DNA of 64,000 nt, from positions 1-64,000 of the forward strand of contig JAGCUU010000023.1 of assembly GCA_017962665.1 (NCBI GenBank), in the 5' to 3' direction. Made by a program: the position numbers and the translations under genes. Source of the DNA: Bacteroidales bacterium (GTDB lineage: Bacteria; Bacteroidota; Bacteroidia; Bacteroidales; P3). Of the stretch, positions 26,245-35,633 are shown one piece after another. The notes beneath the pieces are model-generated. The model had not been told where the DNA came from and did no database searches. It saw only the letters and a list, made by a program, of their open reading frames with translations. Each line of letters opens with the position of its first letter. The stretch's first letter is position 1.

Positions 26245-27678
26245 TCAAACATTCCCATCTTTAGGTCCGGCTTCCTTGCGTGGCTTGCGTTCCGGCGGCA
26301 CATAACCGTCGCGGAACACCTGCCTGTGTGTTAGAAGCAGAACCAATGACAACGCGGCGCCGAGGAAGTCACAAATCATGCAGGAGAGCCACACTCCTGT
26401 AACCCCGTCAGCTTTATCGCCCGTTGCATTAAACATCAGATGCGGCAGAATCAATGAGATGGGAATAAGGAACAGCACCTGTCTGGAAAGGCTTGTAACT
26501 ATCGCTATCCAAGGTTGGTCTATTGATTGAAAGAGTTGCGAGTTGGTAATTGTGAAAGCGATAAACGGTGCGAAAGCCATCAGATAACGTAACGCCGGAA
26601 CACCAACAGAAACAATCGACTCGCTGCTATTGAAACAGCCCACGATAGTGCGAGGGAAAAGCAATGAAGAAAGCATTCCTGCCAAGCCGATAATGATGCT
26701 GACATTCATCGTCAGACGGTATACTTCGCGCAAACGATCATTGCGACGGGCACCATAGTTGTAGCCGGCAATAGGTTGCATACCTTGGCATACACCAAGC
26801 AACATTAAAAATATCAGGCCGGCAGCCGAATTGGCGACACCGTATACAGCAACAGCATTATCGCCACCATACTTGCTCAGCTGCATGTTAAGCACGGCGA
26901 CAACAGCGAAGGCTGCCACATTCATGGAGAATGGACTGATTCCTATGGCAAGGATATTGCGAAAGATATAGAATTTGGGTGCCCATGCATGACGGCGAAA
27001 GCGTATAAACGAAGATGGTTTAAGAAAATGCACCACAGATATGGCCGCAGCGGTAGCCATAGACAACGTTGTACCCCACGCAGCGCCACTCACACCCATC
27101 TCCATAATGCTGATAAAAATGAAATCCAACAGAATGTTCAGTACAGCTCCGCCAATCATTATCCACATAGCTTTGGTTGGATAACCCGACGAGCGTATGA
27201 GTCCGTTGAGATTGTATGTGAGAGTGAGCAAAAACATGCCTGGCAATACGATATACATATACTGGCAGGCAAATCCGATGGTTTGGGAGGAGGCTCCAAA
27301 AAGCGTCAATATAGGACGCATCCAAATATATCCGGAGACGACGAAAAGGAATCCGAAGAAAAATGTCAGGAGCATGCTATTGCCGAGAATCTTCTCTGCC
27401 CATCGTACATCTTTGCGGCCAAGCACAATGCTCATTCGTGCCGACGAGCCCGCACCGACAAGCGAACCAAACGCATGGATGATATTCATCAAAGGGAACG
27501 TAATAGCCAAGGCTGCAAGATATATCGCACCATTACCGTCGCCACTGTTACCCAAAAAAACGCGGTCCACTATATTGTAGATTGAAGTAACAACCTGGCT
27601 GGCTACAGCCGGAACAGCATATTCCCAAAGCAACCGCTTTACTGGCTTTGTCTCTAATTCCTTGGCTTTGTCAATCAT
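26245..27678 (-). CDS. MATE family efflux transporter
   Basis: A 477-residue inner membrane protein with about twelve helices in two related halves, in the pattern of MATE exporters (first half LLWEYAVPAVASQVVTSIYNIVDRVFLG). The family expels drugs or metabolites using sodium or proton gradients; the substrate cannot be read here. The C-terminus is a charged tail (PPERKPRKEAGPKDG). It overlaps the upstream M20 gene by ATGA and the next gene's TTG overlaps its stop codon. Confidence 0.9.
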   Translation of the reverse strand: MIDKAKELETKPVKRLLWEYAVPAVASQVVTSIYNIVDRVFLGNSGDGNGAIYLAALAITFPLMNIIHAFGSLVGAGSSARMSIVLGRKDVRWAEKILGNSMLLTFFFGFLFVVSGYIWMRPILTLFGASSQTIGFACQYMYIVLPGMFLLTLTYNLNGLIRSSGYPTKAMWIMIGGAVLNILLDFIFISIMEMGVSGAAWGTTLSMATAAAISVVHFLKPSSFIRFRRHAWAPKFYIFRNILAIGISPFSMNVAAFAVVAVLNMQLSKYGGDNAVAVYGVANSAAGLIFLMLLGVCQGMQPIAGYNYGARRNDRLREVYRLTMNVSIIIGLAGMLSSLLFPRTIVGCFNSSESIVSVGVPALRYLMAFAPFIAFTITNSQLFQSIDQPWIAIVTSLSRQVLFLIPISLILPHLMFNATGDKADGVTGVWLSCMICDFLGAALSLVLLLTHRQVFRDGYVPPERKPRKEAGPKDGNV

Positions 27679-28871
27679 TTCTTTATCCTGTTCTGAAGAG
27701 CCTTAATGGCATTGTAGGCTATCAGTCCGTTTGCCAACTCGATTGAACGCTCGTCAACCATCAGGTTAGGTCTGTGTAGGTTGCAGAATGGTGTTCCTGG
27801 TGTATGGATTCCAATACGAAAATAACAGGCCGGTATCTTCTGGGCAAAAAAGGCGAAATCCTCGGCAGTCATACGCATATCGAGCCATTCGACATTGTCG
27901 GCGCCGATAAAGGCACAGGCATTGTCGTACACCTGCTGGGTACATTGGTCGTCATTTACAACATAAGGATAACCATAGTCGATGAAGAGATCGCATTCAC
28001 CGCCCATGCTTTCCGCAATGCCACACGAGATTTTGCGGATTTTTTCGTGCGCCTCCAAGCGCCATTTTTCGTCAAAGGTGCGAATAATACCTTCCATCTT
28101 TACCTCGTCGGGGATGATATTGGTGCGTCCACTGCCAATAAATTTGCCGAAACTGAGGGTAGTAGGCATCAGTGGAGAGGCGTTACGGCTGACGACCTGC
28201 TGAAGAGCCACAACAATATGACTGGCGATAAGTATCGGATCCACGCTAAGATGCGGTGTGGCACCATGGCCTCCCCTCCCCTTCACCGTCCAATACAGTT
28301 CATCTGTAGAGGCCATATATTTGCCCTTACGCATTCCGACACGACCGAAATCCATTTCCGGAAGACAATGGAATGCATAGATTTCGTTTGGAGTCAGTTT
28401 GTCGAAGAGACCATCATCCATCATCATGCGTGCACCGCCAGGGTACATCTCTTCAGACGGTTCAAAGATGAACATGATGGTTCCACATAACTGTTCGCGC
28501 ATCTCGCAAAGGATTTTTGCCGCACCAAGCAACGAACTGGTATGCATATCATGACCACAGGCGTGCATCACTCCCTGATTCTCAGAAGCGAACGGAAGTC
28601 CTGTATCCTCAGTCAATGGAAGTGCATCGTAATCACTGCGCAAAGCGACACAATAGCTGTCGGGGTCAATACCACCGCGAAGCAAGGCCATACAACCTGT
28701 TTTGCCGATGCCAGTGCGTGGCTCGAGTCCCATCTCGCGAAGACGGTCTGCGACGAATTCCATTGTACCGAACTCCTGCTGCGACAGCTCCGGATGGCGA
28801 TGAAGCCATCTACGCCATTCAATGACCTCTGGGTTGATACGCTTGGCTATATCTTTTATTTTGTCTATCAT
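27675..28871 (-). CDS. M20 family amidohydrolase (N-acyl amino acid hydrolase type)
   Basis: A 398-residue cytoplasmic metalloenzyme of the M20D group (hippurate or N-acyl-amino-acid hydrolases, IAA-amino acid hydrolase relatives). Metal-site motifs HACGHDMH near residue 100 and EPSEE near 135 are clear, as are MRMTAEDFAFF and a late His. It removes acyl groups from amino acids or trims related amides. First gene of the M20-MATE-CYTH-murB operon, in which each junction overlaps or nearly so. Confidence 0.9.
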   Translation of the reverse strand: MIDKIKDIAKRINPEVIEWRRWLHRHPELSQQEFGTMEFVADRLREMGLEPRTGIGKTGCMALLRGGIDPDSYCVALRSDYDALPLTEDTGLPFASENQGVMHACGHDMHTSSLLGAAKILCEMREQLCGTIMFIFEPSEEMYPGGARMMMDDGLFDKLTPNEIYAFHCLPEMDFGRVGMRKGKYMASTDELYWTVKGRGGHGATPHLSVDPILIASHIVVALQQVVSRNASPLMPTTLSFGKFIGSGRTNIIPDEVKMEGIIRTFDEKWRLEAHEKIRKISCGIAESMGGECDLFIDYGYPYVVNDDQCTQQVYDNACAFIGADNVEWLDMRMTAEDFAFFAQKIPACYFRIGIHTPGTPFCNLHRPNLMVDERSIELANGLIAYNAIKALQNRIKK

Positions 28872-28911
28872 TGGAATTTGGTAATCAGTGATTGATGATA
28901 AAATTAGTAAA

Positions 28912-29040
28912 GGATTTTAAGATGGGGAGTTAAAGGGAGATAAGGGACAAATGTTTTTGACAGTCCGAATGTATTGTCTTTAACTTCCAACGCGAAGCAC
29001 GATAACTTCTATTAACTTCTTTGACTTCCCATTTTGTAAA
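28912..29040 (+). repeat. Dispersed intergenic repeat, full copy C
   Basis: Shorter in the GGGAGTTA part than copy A, but the second half is almost identical: GACAGTCCGAATGTATTGTC, then the AACTTCCAACGCGAAGC hairpin core and the final TTGACTTCCCATTTTGTAAA. It fills the gap between the start of the M20 gene and the end of the acyltransferase gene. Confidence 0.85.
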
Positions 29041-29092
29041 TTTTCTTGATTTAATTTTATTCTTAGGTATTCAAAGCCTCGCCTCGCAATAC

Positions 29093-30235
29093 TCAACCAT
29101 TAATTTTTAACTGGTTATACACTGGAGAAGCGTATAAGCTCAAAAATATTTCGGTAAGTTTGGACTCCGCCGCCATTGAGGGACCCTTGTAAGGGATACG
29201 CTCCACATAGTCCACAAACTGTTCGAGTTGTTCAGTGGTGTAATGGGACTCGAAACGAGCATTGCTTTCAAGAAGGTCCGCGGCAATGTAGTTTGTCTTG
29301 TGAAGCTTGTAATTCTGATGAATACGATGGTCTATTATCTCCGCCAAAGCTGTAAAACGCTCATTTTTGTTCAAAGTTGCGCACTTTGCGACCTCCTCGC
29401 CGGATATTGGCTTGCATATTGAGAGATGGACATCCCCTTTGGGTTGGGAGATACCCTGCATGATACTCAAGACATCCTCGTGTGCAGTCTTCTCATACAG
29501 TCCTGTCTGCGATGCGTATACTGCAAGGGCTTTCATTGTATCGCAAGGTTCCAGTTCGTAGCTTATTGCCACAGGTACTATGTTGAGAGCGTTGAAGTCA
29601 GCCTCGAAATCACCGTTGCCCGCCATAGAGAACATCTTCAACAGTCCTTGGTCGGTACGGTCGTTTCCATCCTTGGTACGTCCGTTACGCTGTGCTATCC
29701 ACACAGAACTCTTCTTTTCGAAAAGTACATGGTGGATATAGTGCGAAAGGAAAACAGAGTTGTTATAAAACTCGCGGCGTGATCCATCACGGATAATGGT
29801 AAACATCTTGTTGAGCCTGAACAGATCAATGATGAAATCATTTTTCATCAAGTTGTTGCCGAATCCTATCTCTGGCGTTTTGAAACCGTTGGAAATCAAA
29901 GCCACGTCAATCAGTCCTGCATCAAGAGTGATGTCACGATGGTTGGAAACGAAAATGTACTGCTTGTCTTTCTCTATATTTTCAAGGCCATCGTAAGTAA
30001 ACGACGTCATGCTGCGTTTCACTATCTGGAAAATCAGTGGCCGCATCACCATATACTGGAGTTCATCGCATGTTGTAATACACTCCATCAATGCCGCGAA
30101 AGCGCCCACGTCGACTTTAGGGTTCATGGTTTTTACAAGACGCCCGAACATGGGGTTATGGGCCAAACGGTTTATGACCTTGGGAACCTCTTCCCTGGTA
30201 TATGGCTCTATACTTGAAAAATCAAAATCACTCAT
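29093..30235 (-). CDS. PlsC-type acyltransferase
   Basis: A 380-residue protein with a glycerolipid acyltransferase core. Motif I is SNHRDITLD near residue 97 (NHxxxxD, catalytic His-Asp) and a further motif appears around WIAQRNGRTKDG. The family transfers acyl groups to glycerol phosphates or related acceptors at the inner face of the membrane. It is longer than a typical PlsC (about 240 residues), with extra helical N- and C-terminal parts, as in a Bacteroidales subgroup. It overlaps the upstream hexosaminidase gene by eight bases. Confidence 0.85.
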   Translation of the reverse strand: MSDFDFSSIEPYTREEVPKVINRLAHNPMFGRLVKTMNPKVDVGAFAALMECITTCDELQYMVMRPLIFQIVKRSMTSFTYDGLENIEKDKQYIFVSNHRDITLDAGLIDVALISNGFKTPEIGFGNNLMKNDFIIDLFRLNKMFTIIRDGSRREFYNNSVFLSHYIHHVLFEKKSSVWIAQRNGRTKDGNDRTDQGLLKMFSMAGNGDFEADFNALNIVPVAISYELEPCDTMKALAVYASQTGLYEKTAHEDVLSIMQGISQPKGDVHLSICKPISGEEVAKCATLNKNERFTALAEIIDHRIHQNYKLHKTNYIAADLLESNARFESHYTTEQLEQFVDYVERIPYKGPSMAAESKLTEIFLSLYASPVYNQLKING

Positions 30236-32084
30236 GTATCTCGTATGCTTTCTCTTTCATCATGCCATGATAGAAAGAGAGTGTTGTTATTGTCGTTCCT
30301 TTTTCCACCTCGAACGGTTCACGGTATTGTATGAAATGTCCGTCTCCGGTGTGATAATATATCTGCGTTCCTTCGACCTCCCAGTCGAGCGTCACCAACA
30401 GTTTTCCGTCCTCTTGTTTCTCGAATGACGCCCATGGACGGAACGAGCCGGTTCCCACCTTATAGTCATTGGCGACAAGACGTATGCGGTGATGTCCAAC
30501 TTTCGCACGGAAGCGCTCCCAGTTTTTTAAAGCAGGCTGAGACCACAACACCTCTGACATTGCACACAGACGCGGCAGAAGCATATATTCAGCCATTTCG
30601 GCATTATTGATATATTCAGTCCACAGGTTAGCCTGTCCTCCCAGAATATGCTTTTGCTGGGAAGGGGTAAGTTGGTGTGGCATGGGGTCAAACTTATACA
30701 CTTTGTCAAGTGTGACAAGGGAATTGGGCATTGCCGGCGGCTGGAATTCAGGGTTCGCCTGATAGAAATTCAGATAACAATAGCTGGTTGGAGTCATGAT
30801 TACATCGTTTCCGCGACGGGCCGCCACTATGCCTCCTTGGGTGCCTTGCCAGGACATCACCGTAGCCTCTGGCGAAACTCCGCCTTCAAGTATCTCATCC
30901 CATCCTATAATGTTTTTCCCCTGACGTTTCACATATTTCTCTATCTCAACAATCATCCAACTCTGAAGTTGCTCGTAGTCAGTAAACCGGAGCGATTTCA
31001 TACGCTGTTTGCAACGTGGACAACGTTTCCAGTTATCCTTCACAGCCTCATCTCCTCCGATATGGATGTAGTTATACGGGAAGAGCGGAATAATCTCATC
31101 CATAACATCCTTAAGAAATGTCATGACGCTGTCGTTTCCAGCGCAAAGAATGGCACGTGGAGGCCAGTAAGGGCCGAACTGGACGGTATAGGTAGTGTCG
31201 TCGTTGGCACAGGCCAGTTCGGGATAGGACTCAAGCACAGCACAGCAGTGGCCGGGAATCTCTATTTCGGGAATCACATCAATATAACGTTCAGCCGCAT
31301 AAGCCACAATTTCCGCTATCTCTTCTTTGGTATAATAGCCGCCATTTGTACGCGGTTCGTCCTCGCCTGCAGGATCGGCCTCGCCCCATGGTTGATTGTC
31401 GCGGTCCACACGCCAGGAACCCACATCGTTGAGCTGGGGATATTTGGATATCTCTATACGCCAGCCATGATCGTCGGTGAGATGCCAGTGAAACTTGTTC
31501 AACTTGTATGCTGCCATGAGGTCCAGATGCTTCTTTACCTGGCTGACACCAAAGAAATGGCGAGAGACATCAAGATGACTTCCCCTCCACTGAAAACGAG
31601 GATAATCCTTTATGTTGCATGCCGGAAGGACTATCTTGTTGTAACGCACATCGTTTATATCCTCCGGCAACATCTGTACAAAGGTCTGGAATCCATAGAA
31701 AAGCCCCCTCTCACTATTGGCGGCGACAACCACACCGTCTTTGTCAACCTTAACTGTATACCCCTCTTCACCCAGTTCCTGGTCGTACTCTTCGTTAATA
31801 ATAAACTGCAGACAGTTGGACTCTGGCTTTCCAACAAGCACCGGATTAAAATGCCATTGGCGCAGCACTCGTGATATATACTTTATCGAAGGGTCGTTCT
31901 GTCCAACATTGCCGGCATAGCAGGTAGTGGACGAAGAAAGGGTAAAACTGCCCTCTCCCATAGTCTGCATCACCGGTTCTGGTATTATTGAATAGTGGTC
32001 CACGACAACTTTCTCTCCACACGAAACGAGGAGAAATGTCAAAACTATCAATAGACAAGCATTATATAAATATTTTTTTACCAT
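30228..32084 (-). CDS. GH20 beta-N-acetylhexosaminidase lipoprotein
   Basis: A 618-residue lipoprotein with lipobox LVSCG after a short signal peptide. It has the GH20b N-terminal domain (about 35-150) and a GH20 catalytic barrel: the catalytic Asp-Glu pair is in YIHIGGDEAVK, and the SGG-type barrel marker YPRFQWRGSHLDVSRHF is present. It removes terminal N-acetylglucosamine or N-acetylgalactosamine from glycans, probably at the cell surface or in the periplasm. The start MVKKYLYN at 32084 is selected because it gives a proper signal peptide; upstream in-frame codons cross the promoter box at 32107. Confidence 0.93.
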   Translation of the reverse strand: MVKKYLYNACLLIVLTFLLVSCGEKVVVDHYSIIPEPVMQTMGEGSFTLSSSTTCYAGNVGQNDPSIKYISRVLRQWHFNPVLVGKPESNCLQFIINEEYDQELGEEGYTVKVDKDGVVVAANSERGLFYGFQTFVQMLPEDINDVRYNKIVLPACNIKDYPRFQWRGSHLDVSRHFFGVSQVKKHLDLMAAYKLNKFHWHLTDDHGWRIEISKYPQLNDVGSWRVDRDNQPWGEADPAGEDEPRTNGGYYTKEEIAEIVAYAAERYIDVIPEIEIPGHCCAVLESYPELACANDDTTYTVQFGPYWPPRAILCAGNDSVMTFLKDVMDEIIPLFPYNYIHIGGDEAVKDNWKRCPRCKQRMKSLRFTDYEQLQSWMIVEIEKYVKRQGKNIIGWDEILEGGVSPEATVMSWQGTQGGIVAARRGNDVIMTPTSYCYLNFYQANPEFQPPAMPNSLVTLDKVYKFDPMPHQLTPSQQKHILGGQANLWTEYINNAEMAEYMLLPRLCAMSEVLWSQPALKNWERFRAKVGHHRIRLVANDYKVGTGSFRPWASFEKQEDGKLLVTLDWEVEGTQIYYHTGDGHFIQYREPFEVEKGTTITTLSFYHGMMKEKAYEIHE

Positions 32085-32106
32085 TATAGTCCTATTTATA
32101 AAAATG

Positions 32107-32114
32107 CAAAAATA
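32107..32114 (-). promoter_or_regulatory. -7 box upstream of the hexosaminidase gene
   Basis: TATTTTTG on the minus strand, 23 bases upstream of the chosen ATG, in the divergent region shared with the flippase gene. Confidence 0.5.
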
Positions 32115-32206
32115 CCAAACATTTTCCACATAGATCATGTTTTTATTTTTATTTAACAACAAATATAATAATTCCGGTGTTTGTTAGTTATCCAAAAAAA
32201 AGCAAT

Positions 32207-33703
32207 ATGGCAGGAACGAACTCACTCCGCAAATTATTCTCAGATTCAATCATCTATGGATTGAGTTCCATAGTAGGACGTTTCCTTAACTATCTACTTG
32301 TTCCTCTTTACACCTACACACTTGTAAGTTCCGGCAACTATGGTATTGTGACCAATTTCTACGCATATACCGCCTTGTTGCTTGTACTGTTGACTTTTGG
32401 CATGGAGACAACGTTCTTCTATTTTGCCAACAAACACAAAGAGAACTACCAGAAGGTTTTTTCCACAGCACTTTACATGGTAGGGGCAGTTTCCGCATTT
32501 TTCATTCTGGCTGTCAACACATTCATTCATCCGATTTCCAACGCTGTAGGCTATGGCGACCATCCGGAATACATCCGCATAATGTCCATCATTGTCGGAT
32601 TCGACGCTTTCCAGGCCATACTCTTCTCTTTTCTGCGTTTCAAAGGTCGTGCATGGAAATTTGCCTCACTAAAACTATTGTTCATAGTTTTAAACATCAG
32701 CCTCAACCTTATTGTCTTCCTTGCCGTCCCGCATCTGACCATCAGTCATCCTCAAATGGTAGAATGGTATAGCCCCGAGAGACAGGTTTACTACATCTTT
32801 TTAATCAATTTGCTTTGCACCGTACCCATTACGATAGGCTTCCTACCAGAACTACGCTACATGCGTAACGGCGTCGACTTCACTCTTGTACGTCAGATGC
32901 TACGTTATACATGGCCGCTACTGCTGTTGGGTCTTGCCGGAATACTCAACCAGGTGGCTGATAAGATTTGCTACCGCTTCATAATGCCCGGCGACGAAGG
33001 AGACAAACAACTCGGTATTTATGGCGCCTGTGCAAAGATTGCCATGATAATGGCAATGATCACGCAAGCATTTCGCTATGCCTACGAACCCTTTGTGTTC
33101 GGTTCCGGAAAGGGCAAGGAAAGCAAGGAGAGCCAGGCTGTCGTAATGAAATATTTCATCATGTTTACTTTGCTGGCGTTCCTTGCCGTTGTCGCATTCA
33201 TGGACATACTGAAATTCATCATCGCTGAAAAGTACTGGGACGGTCTGCGTGTGGTACCTATCGTGATGATGGCTGAGATTTTCATGGGCATATATTTCAA
33301 TTTGTCGTTCTGGTACAAACTGATAGCGAAGACCTGGTGGGGCGCCATTCTATCCGGAATCGGGTGCGTCGTACTGATTGCCATCAATTTCATCTTTGTT
33401 CCAGAATACGGGTATATGGCCTGCGCCTGGGGAGGATTCTTCGGATATGGTGTCTGTATGACTCTAAGCTATTTCATTGGACAGCATTACAATCCGGTCA
33501 ACTATCCAATGAAAGCCATTGGTGGTTACTTTGTCCTCTCCCTGGCCCTGTTCGCCGCCATGACAGCAATACCGTTCGAAAATATGTGGCTCTCTATGGC
33601 CATAAAGAGCATTCTGCTCGTCGTATACATTGCCACCGTCCTATACAACGAACGCAACCTTGTCAACAAGGTGTTTGCAAAACTGAAAATCAGAAAAAAA
33701 TAG
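32207..33703 (+). CDS. Polysaccharide flippase (Wzx/MOP superfamily)
   Basis: A 498-residue membrane protein with about 14 helices and an N-terminus typical of oligosaccharide flippases (LRKLFSDSIIYGLSSIVGRFLNYLLVPLYT). Such proteins move lipid-linked sugars across the inner membrane. There are no glycosyltransferase genes beside it, so the glycan is unknown. ATG at 32207 starts right at the conserved N-terminus; ten further in-frame residues upstream are unlikely. Confidence 0.88.
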   Translation: MAGTNSLRKLFSDSIIYGLSSIVGRFLNYLLVPLYTYTLVSSGNYGIVTNFYAYTALLLVLLTFGMETTFFYFANKHKENYQKVFSTALYMVGAVSAFFILAVNTFIHPISNAVGYGDHPEYIRIMSIIVGFDAFQAILFSFLRFKGRAWKFASLKLLFIVLNISLNLIVFLAVPHLTISHPQMVEWYSPERQVYYIFLINLLCTVPITIGFLPELRYMRNGVDFTLVRQMLRYTWPLLLLGLAGILNQVADKICYRFIMPGDEGDKQLGIYGACAKIAMIMAMITQAFRYAYEPFVFGSGKGKESKESQAVVMKYFIMFTLLAFLAVVAFMDILKFIIAEKYWDGLRVVPIVMMAEIFMGIYFNLSFWYKLIAKTWWGAILSGIGCVVLIAINFIFVPEYGYMACAWGGFFGYGVCMTLSYFIGQHYNPVNYPMKAIGGYFVLSLALFAAMTAIPFENMWLSMAIKSILLVVYIATVLYNERNLVNKVFAKLKIRKK

Positions 33704-33706
33704 ACT

Positions 33707-33907
33707 TTACTTTATCACCTTCTCGCACAACGAGTAGGTAAGCCCGAAATTCGTGTTCTCGAGGTACGAGCAGGAGGTGCCCTGCGCCTCAAGTTCTTCA
33801 AGGTCGAACTCTTCCACATTGCCATCGTAACGGTAACAACGGCAAGTTTTGCCACACGACACTGCGAGTAGCGAAAAAACAAATATTACTATCGCTGCCT
33901 TTTTCAT
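33707..33907 (-). CDS. Small CxC lipoprotein (third of three)
   Basis: A 66-residue lipoprotein with lipobox AVSC (Cys18), then Cys22-Arg-Cys24 and two later cysteines (Cys46, Cys61). The mature chain is only 49 residues and acidic in the middle. No named family is recognised. The same plan (lipobox, CxC within eight residues, a middle Cys and a late Cys) occurs in the small lipoproteins at 35041 and 35347. It overlaps the MauE-thioredoxin gene by ATGA, so the two are translationally coupled. A redox or metal role is inferred from cysteine content and context only. Confidence 0.75.
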   Translation of the reverse strand: MKKAAIVIFVFSLLAVSCGKTCRCYRYDGNVEEFDLEELEAQGTSCSYLENTNFGLTYSLCEKVIK

Positions 33908-35025
33908 TGTTTTTTTATCAAAAAATCTGTCAATTCTCTTTCATCGAGATTCCTATAATCGTATGATGCCTTGACCTCTCCCTCGCCGACAAGCAACACC
34001 AGCGGGAACGACCCCCGTGTTATTTTCAGGAAAAGACCTTTCTCTATGCGACTCTCGTCAAACCGCGCAGAAATTGCCTTCTCATAAAAAATATTGTATT
34101 TTTGCTCATCATCCAAGCGTGGAAAGAGATAAACCAATCCACCTTCCGGCCATCCATTGCGTATTGCCATAGCCGACAGCTTGCCGGCACAAAGCCTGCA
34201 ATAGCCACAATTAGGGCTGAAGAACGCTAAAATATGCTGTCCCTCTTCAAGATGCAGGGCAGCAAGTTCATTTGCTGCAGTATCGTTTACCGAAACGTCA
34301 GTCTCCCCTTCGAAAAGACCTGCCTGTTTCAAGAAGAGCTCCTTGTCGAAACGGGTTTCTTTGCCATTGTAATACCAACTGTCGGGCGGAGTCAAAATAA
34401 ACGTTGTCACAAATGGCGTCAATACCAGCATAGTCGTGACATACCAGCGACGATAAAAGCCGAATGAGGCAACGACTCCAACCACCATCATCACTAATAT
34501 CATAACCATGGACAGATAGTCGAGTACCCGCATGGCATAGACGGTATATAGCAGAACGCCTCCAGCCGTAACAAGGTAAAGCAATATCACCTGCCACCAT
34601 GACGGAACCCAGACACGTGAATAAAACTTGAAAACATAAATGAGCAGCAGTACCAGTACCGCGTTCTTTAGTATCGACTGAACAGGACTCAATGGCAAAA
34701 AATCGCCAAAGCAATGACAACTGTCTGTTCTCCCAATAATATGTGCATACGCAAGAAAAACAATGAACACAATAAGGAACAACAGAGTCATCAGTATCGA
34801 GAAGCGACTGTTACGATTGGACATCAATGCCGCGCCCAAAAGCAGTTCGCAAGCTATTACCAATCTGGCAGCATAGTAGCTCAGTGTTAGCGAAAAGAAG
34901 CCAAAACTGTAAAGGTAAATTTCAAAACTGTCAATAGTTATGAACTTTAATACAGCAGAAAAGATGAACACCATTCCGATGATCATCTTCAGCGTTGTAG
35001 CCGATATGGTTAACGCTTTCCTCAT
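33904..35025 (-). CDS. MauE/DoxX-like membrane protein fused to a thioredoxin-fold domain
   Basis: 373 residues. The first part (about 1-210) is a polytopic membrane domain resembling MauE/DoxX redox-associated proteins, with the family's cysteine motif in SCHCFGDF (Cys103, Cys105). The last part (about 225-373) is thioredoxin-like and exported, with active site NCGYC (Cys273, Cys276) and an extra Cys279. MauE-type proteins supply disulfide or reducing power for periplasmic partners. The fusion implies electron passage from the membrane CxC pair to the attached thioredoxin. Neighbouring small CxC lipoproteins are likely partners (inference). Confidence 0.82.
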   Translation of the reverse strand: MRKALTISATTLKMIIGMVFIFSAVLKFITIDSFEIYLYSFGFFSLTLSYYAARLVIACELLLGAALMSNRNSRFSILMTLLFLIVFIVFLAYAHIIGRTDSCHCFGDFLPLSPVQSILKNAVLVLLLIYVFKFYSRVWVPSWWQVILLYLVTAGGVLLYTVYAMRVLDYLSMVMILVMMVVGVVASFGFYRRWYVTTMLVLTPFVTTFILTPPDSWYYNGKETRFDKELFLKQAGLFEGETDVSVNDTAANELAALHLEEGQHILAFFSPNCGYCRLCAGKLSAMAIRNGWPEGGLVYLFPRLDDEQKYNIFYEKAISARFDESRIEKGLFLKITRGSFPLVLLVGEGEVKASYDYRNLDERELTDFLIKKQ

Positions 35026-35040
35026 GAAACGCCAAGGGTT

Positions 35041-35334
35041 TTACGGTAGTACCCTTACAGTGTCGACATCAAGTTCAACACATTTCACCTCTCTGTCTGT
35101 CAACACCACTGGACCTTCATCCTTTGTCCTAAATGTCAATTCTTTAATATGTTCGCATTTCATGCTGCGGTCGACATTAACTACTGCTGTATCTGCACGG
35201 CTCACCGTATCGGCATTGATAACAATGGTGTAATAGTCGCTGACGCAATGGCAATAACGACTTTTCTTGCAAGCTCCCACTGTCAAAACGAGAGAGACTA
35301 TAGCGACGGCTACAAATATTTTTCTTGTCTTCAT
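35041..35334 (-). CDS. Small CxC lipoprotein (second of three)
   Basis: A 97-residue lipoprotein with lipobox VGAC (Cys22) followed by KKSRY and Cys28-His-Cys30; later cysteines at 60 and 85. The rest is predicted mostly beta strand with many Val, Thr and Asp residues. No named family is recognised. It follows the first small lipoprotein by 12 bases and precedes the MauE-thioredoxin gene by 15 bases, so all four genes look like one operon. Confidence 0.75.
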   Translation of the reverse strand: MKTRKIFVAVAIVSLVLTVGACKKSRYCHCVSDYYTIVINADTVSRADTAVVNVDRSMKCEHIKELTFRTKDEGPVVLTDREVKCVELDVDTVRVLP

Positions 35335-35346
35335 ACTCTTTGGATA

Positions 35347-35592
35347 TTATTCGTTTTCGTATGGGGAGAAATCAAAATCAGTACAGAGAATTGAATCAGT
35401 CACGTCACGGGAAGTAACTCGATGCAGGTCATAAAGCACATATCTGAGATCCTCACAAGTACCTTTGTCGATTTTGATAGTTCTTTTGTACAATTCGCCA
35501 CGGACAGCACATGTACATGTGCGCTCCTTTGAACACGAAACCGACAGAGCCAGCATCGCAATGGCTCCGCAAATCATTGCTATTTTCTTCAT
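35347..35592 (-). CDS. Small CxC lipoprotein (first of three)
   Basis: An 81-residue lipoprotein with lipobox SVSC (Cys20), then Cys26-Thr-Cys28, Cys46 and Cys70. ATG at 35592 is chosen because it gives a compact signal peptide and lies 34 bases after a clear promoter box; an upstream in-frame start would add 15 residues without benefit. First gene of the four-gene cluster with the MauE-thioredoxin protein. Function unknown. Confidence 0.75.
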   Translation of the reverse strand: MKKIAMICGAIAMLALSVSCSKERTCTCAVRGELYKRTIKIDKGTCEDLRYVLYDLHRVTSRDVTDSILCTDFDFSPYENE

Positions 35593-35625
35593 ATTATGAG
35601 GCATTTTTCCATTCAAAACAATATG

Positions 35626-35633
35626 CAAAATTA
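35626..35633 (-). promoter_or_regulatory. -7 box of the CxC-lipoprotein operon
   Basis: TAATTTTG followed by C on the minus strand matches TAnnTTTG, 34 bases before the first lipoprotein's ATG. It argues that the four genes are transcribed together from here. Confidence 0.55.

Noticed and set aside
30648..31874. 408-codon frame on the plus strand
   Set aside because: It is antisense to the GH20 catalytic domain, has no family resemblance and lacks a promoter.
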